A DNA stretch of 6,100 nucleotides from Methyloceanibacter sp. Its GTDB lineage: Bacteria > Pseudomonadota > Alphaproteobacteria > Rhizobiales > Methyloligellaceae. A model generated the notes under the pieces. That model made no database searches. It had not been told where the DNA came from and worked only from the letters and a program-made list of their open reading frames with translations. Location: the NCBI GenBank assembly GCA_016649675.1, contig JAENXG010000149.1:1-6100 (forward strand), in the 5' to 3' direction. The first letter of the stretch is position 1; each line of letters begins with the position of its first letter. The translations under genes and the position numbers were made by a program. Shown in pieces: positions 1 to 5,338 of the stretch.

Positions 1-370
1 GCTCCGTCGCGCTCGCATTCTCGCTGACGAGATGCTCGCTGCCGGGCGGCTCGAAGAAGCTCTCCCCGGTCTTGTAGTCCTTGACCGATCCGGTCGCCGA
101 ATTCTCCGACCGGATCGTGCCGGAGAGCACATAGGCAAGCACGCTGCCCGCATGGTGGTGCTTGCCCGACTTCCCACCCGGAGCATAGGTGACGACGACG
201 CCCGTGAGCGACTTGCCGGGGAGATTGGGCAGCTTGTGCGAGAAGGCCGGCGTCACCTCGACGCCGGCGTCCTGCCCGGCCTCAGATCTCGCTCCAGCCA
301 ACATCACGATGAGGGCGAGCGCCCCTGCGCCCGCGAGGATCATCCACGCTTTCCGGGGTGAGCTGTTCAT
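1..370 (-). CDS. Exported cupin-domain protein (3' end outside window)
   Basis: Small single-domain cupin; 123 residues are visible and the C-terminus lies beyond base 1. Residues 1-8 are polar with a positive charge and 9-26 are hydrophobic (WMILAGAGALALIVMLAG), giving a signal peptide or N-terminal anchor, so the domain probably sits in the periplasm. Cupin motif 1 is seen at 65-84 with three adjacent histidines (H71-H73) and the closing glycine G84. The usual motif glutamate is replaced by a hydrophobic residue. Motif 2 is seen at 102-118, with PPG at 108-110 and H113. Metal binding is therefore plausible, but no substrate can be named. The start at 370 is favoured by a strong ribosome binding site, AAGGAG at 383-378, seven bases upstream. 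The gene lies 19 bp downstream of the CMD gene on the same strand, so the two are probably cotranscribed. Confidence 0.85.
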   Translation of the reverse strand, partial: MNSSPRKAWMILAGAGALALIVMLAGARSEAGQDAGVEVTPAFSHKLPNLPGKSLTGVVVTYAPGGKSGKHHHAGSVLAYVLSGTIRSENSATGSVKDYKTGESFFEPPGSEHLVSENASATE

Positions 371-377
371 GGCGAAA

Positions 378-383
378 CTCCTT
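378..383 (-). promoter_or_regulatory. Ribosome binding site of the cupin gene
   Basis: AAGGAG read on the minus strand, with a seven-base spacer to the ATG at 370-368. It lies in the 19-bp gap after the CMD stop codon. The cupin gene can therefore start translation independently, even though the upstream gene is frameshifted. Confidence 0.75.
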
Positions 384-389
384 CCCGCC

Positions 390-850
390 TCATGCCGCTT
401 CATGAGCAGAGCTGACCGGAGGCACTGCGCGAAAGCTGATCGCCATCCGGTTCCAGGCATTGAACATCGCGATCACGAGCGTCAGCTTCACGAGCTCGTC
501 CTCGGCAAAATGCTGCCGGGCCTCCTCGAACACGCTATCGGGCACATGGGTCTCCGCCACCAGGGTGACCGCCTCGGTCCACGCCAGCGCCGCCCGCTCG
601 CGCTCGGTGTAAAGCGGCGAGTCGCGCCAGGCGTTGAGCAGATAGAGACGCTCCTCGCTCTCGCCGCGACCGCGGGCCTCGCGCGTATGAATGTGAATGC
701 AATAGGCACAGCCATTGATCTGCGAGGCGCGCGTCTTCACGAGATCGACAGGGACGGCTCAAGCCCGCTCCCCTGGACATAGGTCTCGACCGCCCCGAGC
801 GATTTCATGGCCTCGGGCGCGGCCTTGTAAGGGTTCAGCCTGGCTTTCAT
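390..850 (-). pseudogene. Carboxymuconolactone decarboxylase / AhpD-like protein, frameshifted
   Basis: The start is the ATG at 850-848, with TGGAGGA at 865-859 as ribosome binding site. The first frame reads MKARLNPYKAAPEAMKSLGA and continues to SGLEPSL, typical of the N-terminus of AhpD-like CMD proteins. It then runs into TGA at 739-737. The next frame takes over at about 748 with DLVKTRASQINGCAYCIHIHT and continues without interruption to TGA at 392-390. Family proteins read SL-(I/x)-DLVKTRASQINGC here, so one base missing between 749 and 748 explains the break. The repaired product would be about 153 residues, the usual size, with an intact CxxC-xxxH redox centre (CAYCIHIH) as in alkylhydroperoxidase-type enzymes. 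A GTG at 740 could start a 116-residue piece lacking the N-terminal helices; I see no ribosome binding site that favours it. This is either a recent pseudogene or a sequencing error. No slippery sequence suggests programmed frameshifting. Confidence 0.88.
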
Positions 851-953
851 GACGCGTATCCTCCACGCAATATCCACGCCATTCTAATGAACGCCTCTGG
901 GTCTGAGGAAGCCACCGAAGCCCCTGGCCACCGGAATATATCGTGCTAGAAAG
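851..953. promoter_or_regulatory. Divergent intergenic region between CMD and MEKHLA genes
   Basis: This 103-bp gap must hold the promoters of both divergent genes. On the minus strand a TAGAAT hexamer (around 898-893) resembles a -10 box, but no convincing -35 box lies 16-18 bases upstream. On the plus strand ATATAT at about 936-941 is the only AT-rich candidate and has no clear -35 box. The minus-strand ribosome binding site TGGAGGA (865-859) is clear. The promoters are inferred from gene layout rather than seen. Confidence 0.35.
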
Positions 954-1424
954 ATGACGCCCTCATCAAAGCGCCGATTTGTGACGCTATCGACCGACCC
1001 TCAGTTTTTCGAATTGCTCACGGGCAGCTATGCGCGCCTGATTGGGGCACCGCTCGTTCCACCGGGAAAGGACGCCGACTGGTTGTACCGAGACGCGCCG
1101 TTTGCCGTGGTCGCGCACAACACCGACTCCGATCCGATGTTCATCTACGCCAACAAGGCCGCTCAGACGTGCTTCGAATATTCGTGGGAGGAATTCACGT
1201 CGCTGCCGTCGCGACTCTCGGCCGAAGCGCCCGATCGGGCCGAACGGCAGGCGCTGCTGGACGCCGTCGCGCGCGACGGGTTCCTGTCCGGCTATCGGGG
1301 GGTTCGCGTTGCGAAGTCCGGCCGGCGCCTTATCATCGAGGACGGTGTCGTCTGGGAGCTCCTCGACGAGAACGGCTTGAGGCACGGTCAGGCCGCGACC
1401 TTCCGGTCCTGGCGGGACATTTGA
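954..1424 (+). CDS. MEKHLA domain-containing protein
   Basis: A 156-residue protein that is almost entirely one MEKHLA domain, a PAS-like fold found as stand-alone bacterial proteins and at the C-terminus of plant HD-ZIP III factors. Seen in order: DPQFFELLTGSYARLIG (15-31), the segment DPMFIYANKAAQTCFEYSWEE (60-80), LPSRLSAEAPDRAERQALL (84-102), YRGVRVAKSGRRLIIED (114-130), VVWELLDENGLRHGQAATF (132-150). These are the conserved blocks of the family, so the assignment is firm. The function is not known; a small-molecule or cofactor-sensing role is suggested only by the PAS-like fold. No signal peptide or membrane segment is present, so it is probably cytoplasmic. The start at ATG 954 has only a weak AGAAAG upstream; a GTG at 981 would still keep the whole domain. 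It lies 81 bp upstream of lpxB on the same strand. Confidence 0.88.
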   Translation: MTPSSKRRFVTLSTDPQFFELLTGSYARLIGAPLVPPGKDADWLYRDAPFAVVAHNTDSDPMFIYANKAAQTCFEYSWEEFTSLPSRLSAEAPDRAERQALLDAVARDGFLSGYRGVRVAKSGRRLIIEDGVVWELLDENGLRHGQAATFRSWRDI

Positions 1425-1505
1425 AATTGACAACCCCGCGGCAGGGCCTGCCCAGAGTCGCTCTCTCCGGCATGCCTTCACGCGGGCCAAGGTCTGGAGT
1501 CGTGC
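1425..1505 (+). promoter_or_regulatory. Gap before lpxB: isolated TTGACA box, palindrome, RBS
   Basis: TTGACA at 1427-1432 is a perfect -35 hexamer, but nothing like a -10 box lies 16-18 bases downstream. Instead a 13-bp palindrome, GGCAGG-G-CCTGCC, lies at 1440-1452. The lpxB ribosome binding site is GGAG at 1496-1499, six bases before the ATG at 1506. Either lpxB is read through from the MEKHLA gene or it has a non-canonical promoter here; the sequence does not decide. Confidence 0.35.
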
Positions 1506-2705
1506 ATGAGCCGGCGTGAGCCGCTGATCTTTGTCGTCTCGGGGGAGATGTCCGGCGACAATCTCGCCGGACCGTTGATGGCTGCGCTCAAGGCGCAGAC
1601 AGAAGGCCGCGTGCGCTTTGCCGGCATCGGCGGCCCGCAAAGCGAGAAGCAGGGGCTGGCCAGCCTCTTCCCCATGCGCGAGCTTTCGGTGATGGGGCTC
1701 GCCGAGGTGCTGCCGCATCTGCCGCGCCTCATCAAGCGGCTCAATGAGACGGTCGACGTGGTGCGCCGCCTCAAGCCCGATGCGGTCGTGACCGTGGATT
1801 CGCCGGGCTTTTGTCTGCGGCTCGCCCATCATCTCCGCGGGTCGGGCATTCCGGTGATCCATTACGTGGCACCGCAGCTTTGGGGCTGGCGCCCGGGGCG
1901 CGCCGGCAAGCTCAGGAAGCGCATCGACCACCTGATGGTGCTGTTGCCCTTCGAGGTTGCGTTTTTTACCGACCACGGAATCCCTTGCACCTATGTCGGC
2001 CATCCGGCGGTCGAGGCCGGGGCCGAGCGGGGCGACGGTCAGGCCTTCAGGGCGCGCCACGGCGTACCGCCGGACGTTCCGGTCTTGTGCGTGGCCCCCG
2101 GCAGCCGCCATGGCGAAGTCCGCCGGCTGCTTCCTGACTTCAGCGGGGCACTGCGCCTGCTCAAAGAGAGCCACCCGGACCTTCACGTCGTCGTTCCGCT
2201 GGTTCAGGCGGCGGCCGAGGAGGTGAGCGCCGCAAGCCGGGATTGGCCCCTGCCGGTGGTTTTCGTCACCGACATGGCGGAGCGCTTTGACGCTTTCGCC
2301 GCCTGTGACGCGGCGATGACGAAATCCGGCACGGTGACGCTCGAGCTTGCTCTCGCCAATGTGCCGATGGTGGTTGCCTACCGGGTCAGCGCGATAACCG
2401 GTTTCCTCGTGCGTCGACTGGTTCTCGTGCCGCATGCCTCGCTGGTGAACTTGCTTGCGGGGCGCGAAGTGGTCCCGGAGCTCATGCAGGAAGCCTGCAC
2501 GCCCGAGCGACTGGCAGCCGCCGTCGAGGAGCTTCTCGGCTCGGAGCGTGTGCGTGAAGCGCAATATGAGGGCTTCCGCGAGATCATCGAGGCCATGGGC
2601 GCTCCCATTCCGCCGCCGAGCGAGCGCGCCGCCAAAGTTGTGCTCGATATCGTTGCGGGCGCGATGCCTGATGCGGCACGGACGGGCGTGAGCACGAAGG
2701 TCTAG
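1506..2705 (+). CDS. lpxB: Lipid-A-disaccharide synthase LpxB
   Basis: GT19-family glycosyltransferase acting at the inner face of the cytoplasmic membrane. It condenses UDP-2,3-diacylglucosamine with lipid X (2,3-diacylglucosamine-1-phosphate) to give the beta-1,6-linked lipid A disaccharide phosphate. It has 399 residues, close to the usual 380-390. Seen: N-terminal SGEMSGDNLAGPLMAAL (12-28), FAGIGGPQSEKQGL (38-51), D98 in VTVDSPGF and R201 in APGSR. These align with the E. coli residues D98 and R201 known to be needed for activity. Further blocks are YVAPQLWGWRPGR (120-132), YVGHPAVE (163-170), the nucleotide-sugar-binding stretch SGTVTLELALANVPMVVAYR (274-293) and PHASLVNLLAGREVVPELMQ (309-328). 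Start by GGAG six bases upstream. It is unusual that no lpxA, fabZ or lpxI gene is adjacent here; the upstream neighbour is a MEKHLA gene. It converges with a gnnA-like gene across 32 bp. Confidence 0.97.
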   Translation: MSRREPLIFVVSGEMSGDNLAGPLMAALKAQTEGRVRFAGIGGPQSEKQGLASLFPMRELSVMGLAEVLPHLPRLIKRLNETVDVVRRLKPDAVVTVDSPGFCLRLAHHLRGSGIPVIHYVAPQLWGWRPGRAGKLRKRIDHLMVLLPFEVAFFTDHGIPCTYVGHPAVEAGAERGDGQAFRARHGVPPDVPVLCVAPGSRHGEVRRLLPDFSGALRLLKESHPDLHVVVPLVQAAAEEVSAASRDWPLPVVFVTDMAERFDAFAACDAAMTKSGTVTLELALANVPMVVAYRVSAITGFLVRRLVLVPHASLVNLLAGREVVPELMQEACTPERLAAAVEELLGSERVREAQYEGFREIIEAMGAPIPPPSERAAKVVLDIVAGAMPDAARTGVSTKV

Positions 2706-2707
2706 CT

Positions 2708-2727
2708 CTCGCGGAACCTGAAGCGAG
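2708..2727. terminator. Weak hairpin between convergent lpxB and dehydrogenase genes
   Basis: CTCGC (2708-2712) and GCGAG (2723-2727) form a five-base-pair stem with a ten-base loop in the 32-bp gap between the two stop codons. No T-run follows on either strand, so this is at best a weak bidirectional terminator and may be chance. Confidence 0.2.
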
Positions 2728-2737
2728 GACCGACGCC

Positions 2738-3742
2738 CTATTCCCCGGCGACCGAAAGCCTCGGCGCGCCTTGCACCTTCAGCAAGTGCTCCTCGATGCT
2801 CTCGTTGATCATGCTCGCCACGCGCAGCGCCTCGCATCCGGCGCGGCCGTCCACCAACGGCTTGGTACCCGTGGCGATGCAATTGAGGAAGGCGTCGATC
2901 TCGTTGGCGAGACTGTCCTGCTTCGGAATCTCGTAGGACTCCATGGCGATGGCCGCGAGACCTTCGGTCATGGGATCGCCGCGCAGCCGATAGCCCGAGA
3001 TGCGCCCCTCGCCGAGATCGCAGCTGAGATAGTGGTTGCGCGCAAACACGCGCATGCGCCGCTCGGTCTTATAGGCCACCCGGCTTGCCGTGACGTTGGC
3101 GATGCAGCCCGACTCGAAGGTGATGCGCGCGTTGGCGACGTCGATCCTCTGGCCGAGCACCGGGGTGCCCACCGCATCCACCTTGCTCACCGGCGAGGCC
3201 ACCAGCCCGATGATCATGTCGATGTCGTGGATCATCAGGTCGAGGATCACGTCGACCTCGACACCGCGATTCTTCCAAGGTGCGATGCGGTAGCTTTCGA
3301 AATAGAGCGGCTCGGTGATGACCTTGGCGAGCGTGTTATAGCTGCTGGAGAAGCGCTCGATATGCCCGACCTGGAGCACCAGCTTGCGCTCCTCGGCGAG
3401 GCTTGCCAGCGTGCTCGCGCTTTCAACGCTTTCGGCAATCGGTTTCTCGACGAGAACGTGCAGGCCGGCTTCAAGCAGCGCGCGGGTAATCTCAAAGTGG
3501 AGCGGTGTCGGCGTCGCCACGCTTACTGCATCGACTTGGCCCAAGATGCTGCGATAGTCGAAGGCAGCTGGCGCGCCGAACTCGGCGGCGACCGCCTTGG
3601 CGCGATCCTCGTTGGTATCGACGATGGCGACAAGCTTGGCGCGCGGGTTGCGCGAATAATGGTCGGCATGAAAGCGCCCGAAATAGCCAGCCCCCACGAC
3701 GGCGACGCGAATCTGGTCTGCCATGGCTTCTACCGGCTCCAT
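2738..3742 (-). CDS. Gfo/Idh/MocA NAD-dependent sugar dehydrogenase, GnnA-like
   Basis: A 334-residue oxidoreductase of the Gfo/Idh/MocA family, the usual length. Rossmann nucleotide-binding motif VGAGYFGRFH at residues 16-25; sugar-site EKP at 99-101; GHIERFSSSY at 126-135; and the conserved LDLMIHDIDMI (167-177), whose D and H lie in the catalytic region. The C-terminal alpha/beta domain follows to the end. Together with the upstream aminotransferase and nearby lpxB, the likeliest reaction is NAD-dependent oxidation of the 3-hydroxyl of UDP-GlcNAc to the 3-keto sugar (GnnA activity). The alternative is a WlbA-type dehydrogenase acting on UDP-GlcNAcA for O-antigen. I leave the symbol empty because subfamily placement needs a tree. 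Start: ATG 3742 or ATG 3724 (MADQIRVAVV). The second fits the family N-terminus better and has GGAG 12 bases upstream; the first lacks a ribosome binding site. The stop is TAG at 2740-2738. Confidence 0.88.
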   Translation of the reverse strand: MEPVEAMADQIRVAVVGAGYFGRFHADHYSRNPRAKLVAIVDTNEDRAKAVAAEFGAPAAFDYRSILGQVDAVSVATPTPLHFEITRALLEAGLHVLVEKPIAESVESASTLASLAEERKLVLQVGHIERFSSSYNTLAKVITEPLYFESYRIAPWKNRGVEVDVILDLMIHDIDMIIGLVASPVSKVDAVGTPVLGQRIDVANARITFESGCIANVTASRVAYKTERRMRVFARNHYLSCDLGEGRISGYRLRGDPMTEGLAAIAMESYEIPKQDSLANEIDAFLNCIATGTKPLVDGRAGCEALRVASMINESIEEHLLKVQGAPRLSVAGE

Positions 3743-3872
3743 GCCGACACTAATGTCATCCTGCGGTCACTCCTGGCAATTCTGGGCGAGGCCCCTCTCG
3801 CGAGCAGCGCCAATCGTAGCATGGCTTGCGACAAGACGCCTATCGGAGTGGCCAATCCGCGCGTGTCGGCAC
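3743..3872. other. 130-bp spacer between aminotransferase and dehydrogenase genes
   Basis: No coding potential beyond antisense open frames, and no convincing promoter. Its two ends carry a 9-bp inverted repeat: TGCCGACAC at 3742-3750 and GTGTCGGCA at 3863-3871. The two flanking genes read in the same direction and are probably cotranscribed, but the gap is wide enough for a separate promoter. Confidence 0.4.
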
Positions 3873-5069
3873 CTACTCGGCCGGAGGCGGCGAGCCCGCG
3901 AGCCCGGCATGAGCGGCGCTTCCCTTGAGCGATCGCACTGCGTCGCGCACCGCATCGATAATGAGGTCTTGCGTCTCCTCGGTGAGATAAGCGTGCATCG
4001 GCAGACTGATGACGTGCCCGGCCAGCCACGCCGCCTGGGAAAGGCCGCTCGGCGCCATCGGAAACTGCCGATAGGCGGGCAAAACATGCAGCGGGCTCGC
4101 ATAATGGATCGCCGTCGGCACGCCGGCTTCGCGGCACGCCTTGGCGAGCTCGTCGCGGCGCTCGGTGACGATGGTGTATTGGGCCCAGACCGAGGTCGCG
4201 CCCGCCATCAGCTTCGGCACCTGAACGGCCGCGCCGAGACCCTCCCCATAGCGCTTGGCGCTTGCCTGCCGCGCCACGATCTCTTCCGGAAACACAAGCA
4301 GCTTCTCGAGAAGAATGGCGGCCTGGATGGCGTCGAGCCGGCTGTTGAGACCGACTTGCCCGCACTCCGACCCGTCTTGGTGCCGGCCGTGGCAACGGAT
4401 CGCCCGCAGCAATTTGGCCTTGGCGTCGTCATCGGTGAAGATGGCCCCGCCGTCGCCATAGCCGCCAAGCGGCTTGGACGGATAGAAGCTCGTCGCCGTG
4501 TAGGCCGCGAGCGTGCCGACCTTCTGCCCGTTGAGGCTCGCGCCGAAGCTCTGCGCCGCGTCTGCCAGCACCACAAGGTCGTTCGCTTCGGCCACACGGC
4601 CAATGGCTTGGTAATCTGCCGGCTGTCCGTAGAGGTCGACCGGGATGACACAGCGAGGCCTCAGTCCGATTCTCTTGGCCTCGCCGATGGCGGCCTCGAG
4701 ACTCTCTGGATCGAGGTTGAAGCTGTCGGCACGCACATCGACGAAGACGGGGGTCGCGCCCGCGAGCACAACCACTTCGGCCGTCGCCACGAAGGTGAAG
4801 GCCGGCACGAACACGGCGTCACCCGGGCCAATGCCCTCGGCCATGAGCACCAGCAGCAGCGCGTCGGTCCCGTTGGCGCAAGCGATGCAATGGCCTGCGC
4901 CGCAGAACGCGGCAAGCCGGCGCTCGAGCTCGGTGACCTCAGGCCCCAAGATATATTGGCCATGCTCCAGGACGGCGCTGATCGCCCGCTCGACGCGGTC
5001 GCCGATCCGTCGGTACTGCGCCGCCAAATCGATGAAGGAAGGGGCCTGTTGCGCGCCGTTTTTACTCAT
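3873..5069 (-). CDS. DegT/DnrJ/EryC1/StrS PLP sugar aminotransferase, GnnB/WbpE-like
   Basis: A 398-residue PLP-dependent nucleotide-sugar aminotransferase of fold type I. Seen: FIDLAAQYRRIGDRVERAI (12-30) and GQYILGPEVTELE (37-49), the usual start of the family; NGTDAL (66-71), phosphate binding; PVDLYGQPAD (143-152); LADAAQSFGA (168-177), where D170 contacts the pyridine nitrogen; and SFYPSKPLGGYGDGGAIF (194-211), where K199 is the PLP-binding lysine. GLNSRLDAIQAAIL (240-253) follows. The SKPLGxYGDGGA version is typical of the WbpE/WlbC/GnnB group, which puts an amino group at C3 of UDP-sugars using glutamate. With the downstream dehydrogenase it would convert 3-keto-UDP-GlcNAc to UDP-GlcNAc3N. 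The proline-rich tail (386-398) is probably disordered. The start ATG 5069 has GGTGGA six bases upstream. The symbol is left empty because UDP-GlcNAc and UDP-GlcNAcA users cannot be told apart by eye. Confidence 0.92.
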   Translation of the reverse strand: MSKNGAQQAPSFIDLAAQYRRIGDRVERAISAVLEHGQYILGPEVTELERRLAAFCGAGHCIACANGTDALLLVLMAEGIGPGDAVFVPAFTFVATAEVVVLAGATPVFVDVRADSFNLDPESLEAAIGEAKRIGLRPRCVIPVDLYGQPADYQAIGRVAEANDLVVLADAAQSFGASLNGQKVGTLAAYTATSFYPSKPLGGYGDGGAIFTDDDAKAKLLRAIRCHGRHQDGSECGQVGLNSRLDAIQAAILLEKLLVFPEEIVARQASAKRYGEGLGAAVQVPKLMAGATSVWAQYTIVTERRDELAKACREAGVPTAIHYASPLHVLPAYRQFPMAPSGLSQAAWLAGHVISLPMHAYLTEETQDLIIDAVRDAVRSLKGSAAHAGLAGSPPPAE

Positions 5070-5142
5070 GCGATGTCCACCGAGCTCCTGCCGATTCCAT
5101 CAAGGAAAAGTCGAAGGCTTGAGGAGATCAGGGCGACCTTGC

Positions 5143-5168
5143 TCGCCTCATTCCGGGATTTGAGGCGA
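5143..5168. repeat. 8-bp inverted repeat with 10-base loop upstream of the aminotransferase gene
   Basis: TCGCCTCA at 5143-5150 and TGAGGCGA at 5161-5168 are perfect inverse complements around a 10-base centre. The element lies 74-99 bases upstream of the aminotransferase start. It has no following T-run on either strand, so it is not a classical terminator. It could be a dimeric-regulator operator or a leader hairpin. Confidence 0.5.
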
Positions 5169-5170
5169 CC

Positions 5171-5247
5171 CCCTCAGGCTTCCTGTTAGCCGCCGACTAC
5201 CATAGCATGTGACCTCGATGCAAACCTGCCGAGACGGAGCCTGAGGG
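5171..5247. repeat. 10-bp inverted repeat arms in the divergent promoter region
   Basis: CCCTCAGGCT (5171-5180) and AGCCTGAGGG (5238-5247) are perfect inverse complements, separated by 57 bases. With one bulged T the pairing extends by two C:G pairs. The right arm ends three bases before the -35 box of the NamZ-like gene; the left arm lies just beyond the shorter dyad at 5143-5168. No coding frame of interest lies between the arms. Confidence 0.5.
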
Positions 5248-5250
5248 CTG

Positions 5251-5279
5251 TTGACCGATGGATGCCGGGAGGGCTTTAT
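5251..5279 (+). promoter_or_regulatory. Sigma70-like promoter of the NamZ-like gene
   Basis: TTGACC at 5251-5256 (five of six matches to the -35 consensus) is followed by exactly 17 bases and then CTTTAT at 5274-5279, close to the CTATAT form of alphaproteobacterial -10 boxes. Transcription would begin near 5286, leaving a leader of about 50 bases before the ATG at 5339. Confidence 0.55.
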
Positions 5280-5338
5280 GCCGCAGTCGTTCTTCCTGAG
5301 TGCGCCGCCTTCCTCCCCTCCTGATCGCCCTTGATGCC

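Noticed and set aside
740..748. Programmed frameshift in the CMD gene
   Set aside because: No slippery heptamer or downstream stem was seen at the joint, and the family is normally encoded in a single frame, so a deletion or sequencing error is simpler.
2706..2737. Bidirectional terminator between lpxB and the dehydrogenase gene
   Set aside because: The stem is only five base pairs with a ten-base loop and no T-run; it is listed as a weak feature but not supported as a finding.
987..2882. 631-residue open frame on the minus strand across the MEKHLA gene and lpxB
   Set aside because: It is antisense to two firmly identified genes, has low-complexity Arg/His/Ala-rich content and matches no family. 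It is a usual by-product of high-GC codon use.
3745..3785. Possible promoter on the minus strand before the dehydrogenase gene (TTGCCA at 3779-3774)
   Set aside because: No acceptable -10 box at 16-18 bases; the best hexamers match the consensus at only three positions.
2771..3928. 385-residue plus-strand open frame opposite the dehydrogenase gene
   Set aside because: It mirrors the codons of the minus-strand Gfo/Idh gene, has no ribosome binding site evidence and no recognisable domain.
5062..5100. Possible 12-codon leader peptide on the minus strand (ATG 5100 to TAA 5062) overlapping the aminotransferase start
   Set aside because: The overlap with the start codon looks like translational coupling, but the small frame has no ribosome binding site and a frame this short is common by chance.
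3723..5189. 488-residue plus-strand open frame opposite the aminotransferase gene
   Set aside because: It is the antisense shadow of a DegT-family gene whose motifs are all intact on the minus strand.
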